Part shown: piece after piece, positions 25,099 to 32,426 of the stretch
Position numbering within the stretch: position 1 is the stretch's first letter
Layout: each line of letters opens with the position of its first letter
Assembly: GCF_023898865.1 (NCBI RefSeq)
Contig: NZ_JAGSOV010000035.1
Span: 62,001 to 126,000 of the forward strand
Direction: 5' to 3'
DNA: 64,000 nucleotides
From: Pseudonocardia humida
Lineage (GTDB): Bacteria; Actinomycetota; Actinomycetes; Mycobacteriales; Pseudonocardiaceae
The notes under the pieces: generated by a model
The model's input: the letters and a program-made list of their open reading frames with translations, nothing else
What the model was told of the DNA's origin: nothing
The model's database searches: none
Program-made: the position numbers and the translations under genes

Positions 25099-25928
25099 TG
25101 GCCGGCGAGGCCGACCGGGCCACCGGGCGCGTCCCCGGGCCCTGGGGCGGTGTGGCGCTGGTCGTGGAGAACCACTGGGAGTGGTACCGGCGCAACTGGC
25201 GGGCGACGGCGGTGTCCACCGTCGTCCAGCCGCTGCTGTTCGTGCTGGCCTTCGGGGTGGGGTTCGGGGCGCTCGTGCGCGGCTCGGGCCAGGTCGCGGC
25301 GGCCACCGGGGGCGTCGACTACCTGGTGTGGATCGCGCCCGGCCTGCTGGCCATGTCCGCGGTGCAGACCGGCGCCTTCGACTCCACCTACCCGGTGCTG
25401 TCCGGGTTCAAGTGGCAGCGCACCTACACCGCGATGACGGCGGGCCCGATCACCCCGGGCCAGGTCGCGCTGGGCCACCTCGGCTGGCTGGCGGTCAAGA
25501 CGGCGGGCGCCGGGCTCGTCTGCGCCGCGGTGATCGCGCTGCTGGGTGGGGTCGCGGGGCCGGGCATCCTGCTCGCGGTGCTGGTCTCGGTGCTCACCGG
25601 GGCCGCGGTCGCGGCGCCGATCACCGCCTACTCGGCCACGCTGGAGACCGAGGGCGCCTCCTTCCCGGCGATCTTCCGCTTCGTCGTCATCCCGATGACC
25701 CTGTTCTCGGGCACCTTCTTCCCGGTCGACAGGCTGCCCGAGCTGGTGCGCCCGCTGGTGGGGGTCTCGCCGCTGTGGCACGGCACCGAGCTGGCCCGGG
25801 CGGCCGCGCTGGGCGGCCCGTGGCCGCCGTGGCCCGCGGTCCTCGGGCACGTGGCGTACCTGCTGGCGCTGCTCGGCGTCGGCACGGTGCTGGCCGTGCG
25901 CACGTTCACCCGGCGGTTGGCCCGATGA
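25098..25928 (+). CDS. ABC-2 type permease, first subunit
   Basis: A membrane subunit of 276 residues with six hydrophobic segments, PLLFVLAFGVGFGALVRG near the start, and the ABC-2 conserved stretch FRFVVIPMTLFSGTFFPVDRLPELVRPLV. It pairs with the preceding ATPase, as its start overlaps that gene's stop (TGATG). The next gene encodes a second permease of exactly the same length, so the exporter is likely a heterodimer of permeases with the ATPase dimer. Confidence 0.92.
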   Translation: MAGEADRATGRVPGPWGGVALVVENHWEWYRRNWRATAVSTVVQPLLFVLAFGVGFGALVRGSGQVAAATGGVDYLVWIAPGLLAMSAVQTGAFDSTYPVLSGFKWQRTYTAMTAGPITPGQVALGHLGWLAVKTAGAGLVCAAVIALLGGVAGPGILLAVLVSVLTGAAVAAPITAYSATLETEGASFPAIFRFVVIPMTLFSGTFFPVDRLPELVRPLVGVSPLWHGTELARAAALGGPWPPWPAVLGHVAYLLALLGVGTVLAVRTFTRRLAR

Positions 25929-26755
25929 CCGGCCCGGTGGGCACGGTCCCGCACCCGCCGCGCGCCTGGCGGCTGCTGCCCTCCGGCGGCTACGCCGGGC
26001 GGGCGCACCTGCTGCTGGAGCGCTCGGCCACGGCGTCGCGCCGCTCGTGGCTGGTGTTCCTGTCCGGGTTCTTCGAGCCGGTGTTCTACCTGCTGGCGAT
26101 GGGCCAGGGGCTGGGCTCGCTGGTCGGTGAGCTGCCCGGCCCGGACGGCGCGCCCATCGGCTACGCCGCCTTCATCGCCCCCGGACTGCTGGCCGCCTCG
26201 GCGATGAACGGCGCCGTCTTCGACTCCACGTTCAACGTGTTCTTCAAGCTCAAGTACGCCAAGCTCTACGACGCCATGCTGGCCACGCCGCTCGGCGCGG
26301 TCGACGTCGCGCTCGGGGAGATCGGCTGGGCGCTGGTGCGCGGCGGGCTGTACGCCGTCGGCTTCCTGCTGGTCATGGCCGGCTTCGGGCTGCTCGGCAC
26401 GCCGTGGGCGCTGCTGGCGCTGCCGGCGGCGCTGCTGGTCGCGCTGGCCTTCGCCGCGGTGGGCATGGCGGCCACCTCGTTCATGCGCTCCTGGCAGGAC
26501 TTCGACCTGGTCACGCTGGTCACGGTGCCGATGTTCCTGTTCTCCACCACCTTCTACCCGCTGTCGGTCTACCCGGGCTGGCTGCAGGTGGTGGTCGAGT
26601 GCCTGCCGCTCTACCACGCCGTCGAGCTGATGCGCGGGCTCACGACCGGGGCCGTGTCCCTCGCCCTGCTGGGCCACGTCGCCTACTTCCTGGTGATGGC
26701 CGTGCTGGGCGGGGCCGTCGCGGCCCGGAGGCTGGAGGCGCTGCTGCTGCGGTGA
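25925..26755 (+). CDS. ABC-2 type permease, second subunit
   Basis: A protein of 276 residues and six transmembrane helices, NodJ/DrrB-like. Motifs are GFFEPVFYLLAMGQGLGSLVG near the N-terminus and TVPMFLFSTTFYPLSVYPGWLQ before the last helix. It overlaps the first permease by four bases (ATGA). The two permeases share layout and length but are clearly diverged, as expected from an old duplication. Together with the ATPase they make a complete exporter; no biosynthetic genes lie alongside to hint at its substrate. Confidence 0.92.
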   Translation: MTGPVGTVPHPPRAWRLLPSGGYAGRAHLLLERSATASRRSWLVFLSGFFEPVFYLLAMGQGLGSLVGELPGPDGAPIGYAAFIAPGLLAASAMNGAVFDSTFNVFFKLKYAKLYDAMLATPLGAVDVALGEIGWALVRGGLYAVGFLLVMAGFGLLGTPWALLALPAALLVALAFAAVGMAATSFMRSWQDFDLVTLVTVPMFLFSTTFYPLSVYPGWLQVVVECLPLYHAVELMRGLTTGAVSLALLGHVAYFLVMAVLGGAVAARRLEALLLR

Positions 26756-26842
26756 CACGCCGCGACGACCCGGTGACGTGCGGATCCGGACCCGCCGTCG
26801 GTTGCTGTGGCCGGGGTGCTCCGACGCGGTGACAATGTGGCC

Positions 26843-27634
26843 ATGACGGTCACCTCGCAACGCTCCGCCCTGACCGACACCGTGCGCAGCGCGGTGGTGG
26901 CCCTGCTCGCGGTGGCCCAGATCGTGGTGTCCGGAGTGGGCGGGATCGGCGGCGTGGGCGACTCCGTCGGCGACGTGGCCCGCGACTACCCGACGCCGCT
27001 GCTGGCCGCCGGCTGGGCGTTCGCCATCTGGGGGCCGATCTACCTCGGGTTCCTCGCCTACGCGGTCTACCAGCTGCTGCCCGCGCAGCGCCGGCGCGCC
27101 GTGCACCGCGAGACGGGCTGGTGGCTGGCCGCGTCGGCGGTGCTCAACATGGGCTGGATCCTCTCGTTCGGGGCCCGCTGGCTGCCGCTGGCCGAGGTGA
27201 TGCTGGTCGGGCTGCTCGCGGTGCTGGCGGTGGTGTTCGGTCGACTCAGCCGCACGCCGGCCAGCGGCGTCGTCGAGCGGATCGTGCTGCGCGGCACCGT
27301 CGCGCTCTACACGGGCTGGGTCTCGCTGGCCACGGTGCTCGGCACCGCGGCCACCGGCGTGTGGGCGGGGCTGCCCGGCGACGGCGCGCTGGCCACGGTG
27401 GCCGGGGTCGTCGTGCTGGTGGCCACGGCGGCGATCGTCGGCTGGGTGCTGATCTCGGGCACCGCGGTCGTCGGGTACGCGGCCGCGGTCGTGTGGGGGC
27501 TGGCGGGGATCGCGCTCAACGACCGGCCCGGCGCCGTCGCGGCGGCGGCGGTGCTGGCGATCGTGGTGGCGCTGGCCGCGACGGCGCGCCGCGTGAGCAC
27601 GGCGGGGAACCCGAAGCGGGCCGCCTGGGGCTGA
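26843..27634 (+). CDS. TspO/MBR-related membrane protein
   Basis: A membrane protein of 263 residues with seven to eight hydrophobic segments. The part PTPLLAAGWAFAIWGPIYLGFLAYAVYQLL followed by AASAVLNMGWIL resembles the tryptophan-containing helices of TspO/MBR-family sensors, which bind porphyrins and related ligands. It is longer than classical TspO (about 160 residues), so the assignment is to a related group only. ATG 26843 follows GACAAT (26831-26836) by six bases, a leaderless signature; the in-frame codon at 26807 is less likely. It stands alone. Confidence 0.65.
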   Translation: MTVTSQRSALTDTVRSAVVALLAVAQIVVSGVGGIGGVGDSVGDVARDYPTPLLAAGWAFAIWGPIYLGFLAYAVYQLLPAQRRRAVHRETGWWLAASAVLNMGWILSFGARWLPLAEVMLVGLLAVLAVVFGRLSRTPASGVVERIVLRGTVALYTGWVSLATVLGTAATGVWAGLPGDGALATVAGVVVLVATAAIVGWVLISGTAVVGYAAAVVWGLAGIALNDRPGAVAAAAVLAIVVALAATARRVSTAGNPKRAAWG

Positions 27635-27728
27635 GGTCCCCCGTCACATCGGCTCGGTCCGCGGCGCCTTCCGGCCGTACCCTCTGCTGCGACCGCACCC
27701 AGGCCGCGGTCCAGGCGGGAGGCCACCC

Positions 27729-28604
27729 ATGATCACCGGCAGCATCGTCGCCCTGGTCACCCCGATGCGCGAGGACGGCGCGGTCGACCACGCGGCGCTG
27801 GCCAAGCTCACCGACCGCGCGGTCGAGGCGGGCACGGCCGCGATCGTCTCGGTCGGCACGACCGGCGAGTCGGCCACGCTCGACGTCGCCGAGCACACCG
27901 ACGTCATCCGCAACACCGTGCAGGTGGTGGCGGGGCGGGTGCCGGTGATCGCCGGGACGGGCGCGAACAGCACCGCCGAGGCCATCCACCTGACCGCGGC
28001 GGCCAAGCAGGCAGGCGCGGACGCGGCCCTGCTGGTCACCCCGTACTACAACAAGCCGCCCCAGGAGGGCCTGTACCGGCACTTCCGGGCCGTCGCCGAG
28101 GCCGTCGACCTGCCGCAGTACCTCTACAACGTGCCCGCCCGCACCGCCTGCGACATGCTGCCCGCGACCGTCGAGCGGCTCGCCGCGGTGCCGAACATCG
28201 TCGGGCTGAAGGAGGCGCTGGGCACCCTCGACCGGGTCCGCGAGCTGGTGGCGCTCGGCCTCGACGACTTCGCGCTGTACTCCGGCGACGACGCCACGGT
28301 CCGGGAGTCCATCCTGGCCGGCTTCCACGGCACCATCTCGGTCACCGCCAACGTCGCACCGGAGCTGATGGCCCGGATGTGCGCGGCCGCGGTGGCCGGC
28401 GACGCGGCGACCGCGGCCGAGCTGGACGCGAAGCTGGCCGCGCTGCACAGCGCGCTGTTCGCCGAGCCGAACCCGATACCGGTCAAGTGGGCGCTGGCCG
28501 AGCTGGGGCTGTGCGAGGCGGGCATCCGGCTGCCGCTCGTCCCGCTCGACCCCGCCCACCACGAGACCGTCCGCGCCGCCCTCCGCTCGGCCGCCCTCCT
28601 GTAG
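27729..28604 (+). CDS. dapA: 4-hydroxy-tetrahydrodipicolinate synthase
   Basis: An (alpha/beta)8 aldolase of 291 residues. It condenses pyruvate with aspartate semialdehyde in lysine and meso-diaminopimelate synthesis. Key motifs are VGTTGESATL, the tyrosine motif QYLYNVPARTACDM and the Schiff-base lysine in IVGLKEALG. The start, MITGSIVALVTPM, and overall style look more like proteobacterial DapA than the actinobacterial form near dapB, so this may be a second or acquired copy. GGGAGG precedes the ATG and TACCCT lies at 27678-27683. No other dap gene lies in the window. Confidence 0.9.
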   Translation: MITGSIVALVTPMREDGAVDHAALAKLTDRAVEAGTAAIVSVGTTGESATLDVAEHTDVIRNTVQVVAGRVPVIAGTGANSTAEAIHLTAAAKQAGADAALLVTPYYNKPPQEGLYRHFRAVAEAVDLPQYLYNVPARTACDMLPATVERLAAVPNIVGLKEALGTLDRVRELVALGLDDFALYSGDDATVRESILAGFHGTISVTANVAPELMARMCAAAVAGDAATAAELDAKLAALHSALFAEPNPIPVKWALAELGLCEAGIRLPLVPLDPAHHETVRAALRSAALL

Positions 28605-28669
28605 CCACCCGCGCTCCTCGCTCCAACCCGCGCCCAGCCCGCTCGCCCTGCCCGCGCCGCAACCCAGGC

Positions 28670-28696
28670 CGCCATGAAGGTGGCCTTCCTGAACTT
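28670..28696. repeat. degenerate single arm of the 31.3-kb palindromic element
   Basis: In the 176-base gap after dapA, a stretch containing GGTGGCCTTCCTGA matches, with one change, the GGTGGCTTTCCTGA arm of the perfect palindrome at 31316-31374. No opposite arm is present here. The rest of the gap holds only the -10 element TACCCT (28767-28772). Confidence 0.45.
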
Positions 28697-28780
28697 CCGG
28701 CGCCGGCGGCGGCGCGGGGGAGACCGCGTGGCGGGTGCGCTCACAGGGGGCCCACCGGGGTGGGGCTACCCTGGATCAGC

Positions 28781-30739
28781 GTGACAGCTCCGTCCGTGTT
28801 CGCCGATCTCGAACCCCTCCTGCCCCGCGTGGCCAAGCCCGTCCAGTACGTCGGCGGGGAGCTGAACGCGCAGCTCAAGGACTGGGAGTCGGCCGCGGTG
28901 CGGTGGGCCCTCATGTACCCCGACGCTTACGAGGTCGGGCTGCCCAACCAGGGCGTCATGATCCTCTACGAGGTGCTCAACGAGCGCGCCGACGCGCTGG
29001 CCGAGCGCTGCTACGCGGTCTGGCCCGACCTCGAGGCCCTGATGCGCGAGCACCGCGTCCCGGCCTTCACCGTCGACGGGCACCGCCCGCTGGGCGCGTT
29101 CGACCTGCTGGGCGTCAGCTTCTCCACCGAGCTCGGCTACACCAACCTGCTCACCGCGCTCGACCTGGCCGGCATCCCGCTGCACGCCGTCGACCGCACC
29201 GACGAGCACCCGGTCGTCGTGGCCGGCGGGCACGCCGCGTTCAACCCGGAGCCCATCGCCGACTTCGTCGACGTGGCCGTGCTGGGCGACGGCGAGGAGG
29301 TGGTCGGCGAGATCACCGACGTCGTGCGCGACTGGAAGGCGCAGGGCCGCCCCGGTGGCCGGGCGGAGCTGCTGGCCCGCCTCGCCGCCACCGACGGCTG
29401 CTACGTGCCGTCGATGTACGAGGTCGAGTACGCGCCCGACGGCGGGATCGCCGCCGTCCGGCCCCGGGAGAGCGCGCCGGCGTCGGTCACCAAGCGCACC
29501 ACCTCCGACCTCGACTCCTGGCCCTACCCGAAGGCGCCGCTGGTGCCGCTGGCCGAGACCGTGCACGAGCGGGCCAGCGTGGAGATCTTCCGCGGCTGCA
29601 CCCGGGGCTGCCGGTTCTGCCAGGCCGGCATGATCACCCGCCCGGTGCGCGAGCGGTCGCTGCGCGGCGTCGGCGAGATGGTCGACGCCGCCGTGCGCGC
29701 CAGCGGGTTCGACGAGGTGGGCCTGCTCTCGCTGTCCAGCGCCGACCACTCCGAGATCGCCGAGATCACCAAGGGCCTGGCCGACCGCTACGAGGGCACC
29801 AACACCTCGCTGTCGCTGCCCTCCACCCGGGTCGACGCGTTCAACATCGACCTGGCCAACGAGATCAGCCGCAACGGCCGCCGATCCGGGCTCACGTTCG
29901 CCCCGGAGGGCGGCTCCGAGCGCATCCGCCGAGTGATCAACAAGATGGTCTCCGAGGAAGACCTGATCCGCACGGTCTCCGAGGCGTTCGCGCAGGGCTG
30001 GCGGCAGGTCAAGCTCTACTTCATGTGCGGGCTGCCCACCGAGGAGGACGAGGACGTCCTGGAGATCGCCGGCATGGCCCACCGCGTCATCCAGGCGGGC
30101 CGGGCCGCATCCGGGCGCAACGACGTGCGCTGCACCATCTCCATCGGCGGGTTCGTGCCCAAGCCGCACACCCCGTTCCAGTGGGCCCCCCAGGCCCACC
30201 CCGACGTCGTCGACGAGCGGCTGCGCAAGCTGCGCGAGGCGGTCAACAGCAACCGCAAGCTGGGCCGCAACATCGGCATGCGCTACCACGACGGGCGCCC
30301 CTCGCTCATCGAAGGGCTGCTGGCCCGTGGCGACCGCCGGGTCGGTCGGGTGATCGAGCGGGTCTGGCGCGAGGGCGGGCGCTTCGACGGCTGGAGCGAG
30401 CACTTCTCCTACGACCGGTGGACGGCCGCGGCGCAGGCCGAGCTGGAGCCGCTGGGCGTGTCGCTGGAGTGGTTCACCACCCGCGAGCGCGACCGCGACG
30501 AGATCCTCCCGTGGGACCACCTCGACTCCGGCCTCGACCGCGACTGGCTCTGGGACGACTGGCAGGACGCGCTGGCGGGTACCGAACAGGACGACTGCCG
30601 CTGGACGCCCTGCTTCGACTGCGGGGTGTGCCCGTCCACGGGCACCGACATCGAGGTGGGCCCCAGCGGCACCACGCTGATCCCGCTGACCGTGGTCGGC
30701 GGGGGACCGACCAGTGGAGGCGCGAGTGCGGGTGGCTGA
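28781..30739 (+). CDS. B12-binding-like radical SAM protein (TIGR03960 family)
   Basis: A protein of 652 residues with an N-terminal cobalamin-binding-like Rossmann domain (about 60-190) and a radical SAM core with GCTRGCRFCQAG (CxxxCxxC, about residue 275). The C-terminal region ends in a Cys-rich CFDCGVCPSTGTD. It fits the TIGR03960 family, which in actinobacteria is encoded next to a DUF2344 partner and upstream of rne; some related proteins modify tRNA or ribosomal targets, but the reaction here is unknown. GTG 28781 is eight bases after TACCCT. Confidence 0.9.
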   Translation: MTAPSVFADLEPLLPRVAKPVQYVGGELNAQLKDWESAAVRWALMYPDAYEVGLPNQGVMILYEVLNERADALAERCYAVWPDLEALMREHRVPAFTVDGHRPLGAFDLLGVSFSTELGYTNLLTALDLAGIPLHAVDRTDEHPVVVAGGHAAFNPEPIADFVDVAVLGDGEEVVGEITDVVRDWKAQGRPGGRAELLARLAATDGCYVPSMYEVEYAPDGGIAAVRPRESAPASVTKRTTSDLDSWPYPKAPLVPLAETVHERASVEIFRGCTRGCRFCQAGMITRPVRERSLRGVGEMVDAAVRASGFDEVGLLSLSSADHSEIAEITKGLADRYEGTNTSLSLPSTRVDAFNIDLANEISRNGRRSGLTFAPEGGSERIRRVINKMVSEEDLIRTVSEAFAQGWRQVKLYFMCGLPTEEDEDVLEIAGMAHRVIQAGRAASGRNDVRCTISIGGFVPKPHTPFQWAPQAHPDVVDERLRKLREAVNSNRKLGRNIGMRYHDGRPSLIEGLLARGDRRVGRVIERVWREGGRFDGWSEHFSYDRWTAAAQAELEPLGVSLEWFTTRERDRDEILPWDHLDSGLDRDWLWDDWQDALAGTEQDDCRWTPCFDCGVCPSTGTDIEVGPSGTTLIPLTVVGGGPTSGGASAGG

Positions 30740-31265
30740 TCCACCGGTCACGATCCGGGTGGCCGACGAGCGCGACGTCACCGCGCTCGCCGGGCTCCGC
30801 CGGGCCTGGCTGGAGGAACGCACCGGGGCGCCCGTCGAGGACCCCGGCTTCGAGGCCACCTTCGCCCAGTGGTGGCGGGTGGAGCAGCCGCGCCGGACGT
30901 TCTGGCTGGCCGAGGTGGGCTCCGAGCGCAGTGGCTGGACGGCGGTCGGCTCGATCAACGTCGTGGAGATCGTGCACATGCCGCGCCCCGGCGCCCGCGG
31001 CGGGCGGATCGGGCACGTGGGCAACGCGTTCGTGCTGGCCTCCTTCGCCGACCGGGGCCTGCCCGGCGCGCTGCTGTCCGCGGTGATCGAGCACGCCAGG
31101 ACCCGCCGCTACCGCAGGCTGCTGCTCGCGCCCACCGCCGCGAGCACGCCGTTCTACCTGCGGCAGGGCTTCGTCCCGGCCGGCAACTCGCTGCTCGCCC
31201 TCGACCCGTCCACCCTCGCCCCGCCCGCCGCGGAACCCCACCCCGCCGCCGAACGCCCCCGCTGA
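30726..31265 (+). CDS. GNAT-family N-acetyltransferase
   Basis: A protein of 179 residues with the GNAT fold: IRVADERDVTALAGLRRAWLEE at the start, the acetyl-CoA loop in GRIGHVGNAFVLASFADRGLPGALLSAVIEHAR, and STPFYLRQGFVPAGNSLL at the end. The substrate is not predictable. GTG 30726 is selected because GGAGG (30716-30720) lies five bases upstream; it overlaps the end of the radical SAM gene by 14 bases, so the two are co-translated. A long perfect palindrome follows. Confidence 0.85.
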   Translation: MRVADPPVTIRVADERDVTALAGLRRAWLEERTGAPVEDPGFEATFAQWWRVEQPRRTFWLAEVGSERSGWTAVGSINVVEIVHMPRPGARGGRIGHVGNAFVLASFADRGLPGALLSAVIEHARTRRYRRLLLAPTAASTPFYLRQGFVPAGNSLLALDPSTLAPPAAEPHPAAERPR

Positions 31266-31315
31266 CCCTCCCGCCGCCCTCCGCCCACTCCGCCGTCGCC
31301 CCGCCCCCGCTCTCG

Positions 31316-31374
31316 GATGTCAGGAAAGCCACCATCAGGACACCTGGCGTCCTGATGGTGGCTTTCCTGACATC
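31316..31374. repeat. perfect 26-bp inverted repeat
   Basis: Arms at 31316-31341 and 31349-31374 are fully complementary, with a 7-base loop ACCTGGC. The arms contain TCAGGAAAGCCACCATCAGG. It sits after the GNAT gene and could end that transcript, but its length and the related half-copy at 28.67 kb suggest a dispersed palindromic element. Confidence 0.9.
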
Positions 31375-31376
31375 GG

Positions 31377-31420
31377 GTGGGAGGGGTGGGAGGGGTGGGA
31401 GGGGCGCTGTGGGAGGGGAT
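31377..31420 (+). repeat. G-rich tandem tract
   Basis: Tandem GGGAGGGGT-like units give at least six runs of three or more G on the + strand, right after the palindrome and about 30 bases before a start codon. Potential G-quadruplex. Confidence 0.6.
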
Positions 31421-31447
31421 CGGGTGGGCAGCCCCTAGGGTGGGGGC

Positions 31448-32251
31448 ATGGCCCGCGTCAGGCCGGGAGAGGCCGCCAACCCCGCACCGCCCACGGTCCA
31501 GCGCGTCCGCATGCGGTTCGCCAAGCGCGGGCGGCTGCGGTTCCTGTCCCACCGCGACGTGGCCCGCAGCTTCGAGCGGGCCGTACGGCGTGCGGGGGTG
31601 CCGGTCGCGCACTCGCACGGGTTCAGCCCGCACCCGCGGCTGTCCTGGATCGGGGCGGCCCCGACGGGGTCGGCCAGCGAGGCCGAGTACGTCGAGATCG
31701 GGCTCACCCGGCCGATGGAGCCGGCCGAGCTCGCCGCGGCCCTGGACGCGGCGCTGCCGGCCGGCCTGGACGTGCTCGACGCCGCGGTGGCCGAGGGCGC
31801 GGCGCTGGCCGACCGGATCGACGCCAGCCGCTGGCGGGTGGAGCTGCCGGGCGTGGAGCCGCACGAGCTGCTCGCAGCGCTCGACGCGCTGCTGGCAACC
31901 GACTCGTTGATCGTCGAGCGGGTCACCCCTTCGGGGCGCCGGAACATCGACGTCCGCGCTGCTCTGGTGCGGGCCGAGGTCGACCCGCCGGCACCCGGCG
32001 ACGCGCCGGTGGAGGCGGTGCCACCGGACGGAACCCCCGGCGCGGGTCGAACCTGTGCGATAATGACGGCGGTCGTACGGCAGACGACACCCGCCGTTCG
32101 ACCCGACGACGTGTTGGGCGCACTCGATGTTGTCGCAGGCCTCAGGCCGCCGGCCCCCGCGAAGGCGACCCGGATGGCCCAGGGACTGCTCGACCATCGA
32201 GGCGACCTGGCCGACCCACTCGGCTCAGATCGGGTCACCACCCGGAATTGA
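31448..32251 (+). CDS. radical SAM-associated DUF2344 protein (TIGR03936 family)
   Basis: A protein of 267 residues. The opening QRVRMRFAKRGRLRFLSHRDVARSFERAVRRAG and HGFSPHPRLSWIGAAPTGSASEAEYVEI are the hallmark of DUF2344/TIGR03936, the partner of the TIGR03960 radical SAM protein encoded 0.7 kb upstream. The role is unknown; it probably binds the same RNA or protein substrate. ATG 31448 follows TAGGGT (31436-31441) by six bases, a leaderless start. The C-terminal third is Pro/Ala rich. It precedes rne by 175 bases. Confidence 0.9.
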   Translation: MARVRPGEAANPAPPTVQRVRMRFAKRGRLRFLSHRDVARSFERAVRRAGVPVAHSHGFSPHPRLSWIGAAPTGSASEAEYVEIGLTRPMEPAELAAALDAALPAGLDVLDAAVAEGAALADRIDASRWRVELPGVEPHELLAALDALLATDSLIVERVTPSGRRNIDVRAALVRAEVDPPAPGDAPVEAVPPDGTPGAGRTCAIMTAVVRQTTPAVRPDDVLGALDVVAGLRPPAPAKATRMAQGLLDHRGDLADPLGSDRVTTRN

Positions 32252-32308
32252 GCCTGCGGGCGGTTCACACCGGGCCCCTACCGGTGGTCGCACGCCGTCG
32301 AGGACGAT

Positions 32309-32324
32309 CCGCCCCTCGGGGCGG
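32309..32324 (+). promoter_or_regulatory. hairpin in the rne leader
   Basis: CCGCCCC and GGGGCGG enclose a two-base gap in the 175-base region before rne. The region has other GC-rich stems and could form a structured 5' leader. RNase E often controls its own mRNA through such leaders, but this is inference. Confidence 0.4.
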
Positions 32325-32426
32325 CTGGGACGAAGGATTGCCCTGCGCGCACCGCGCGGAGGGAGAACTGCACGTGCCCCTGCGCGGCCGCCTCTCACTG
32401 GAGGCGCCCGGGGGCGGAGGAGCTGA

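Noticed and set aside
32056..32061. GATAAT, a strong -10 match inside the DUF2344 gene, as an rne promoter
   Set aside because: No -35 at suitable distance and it lies 370 bases upstream of rne, so the evidence is insufficient.
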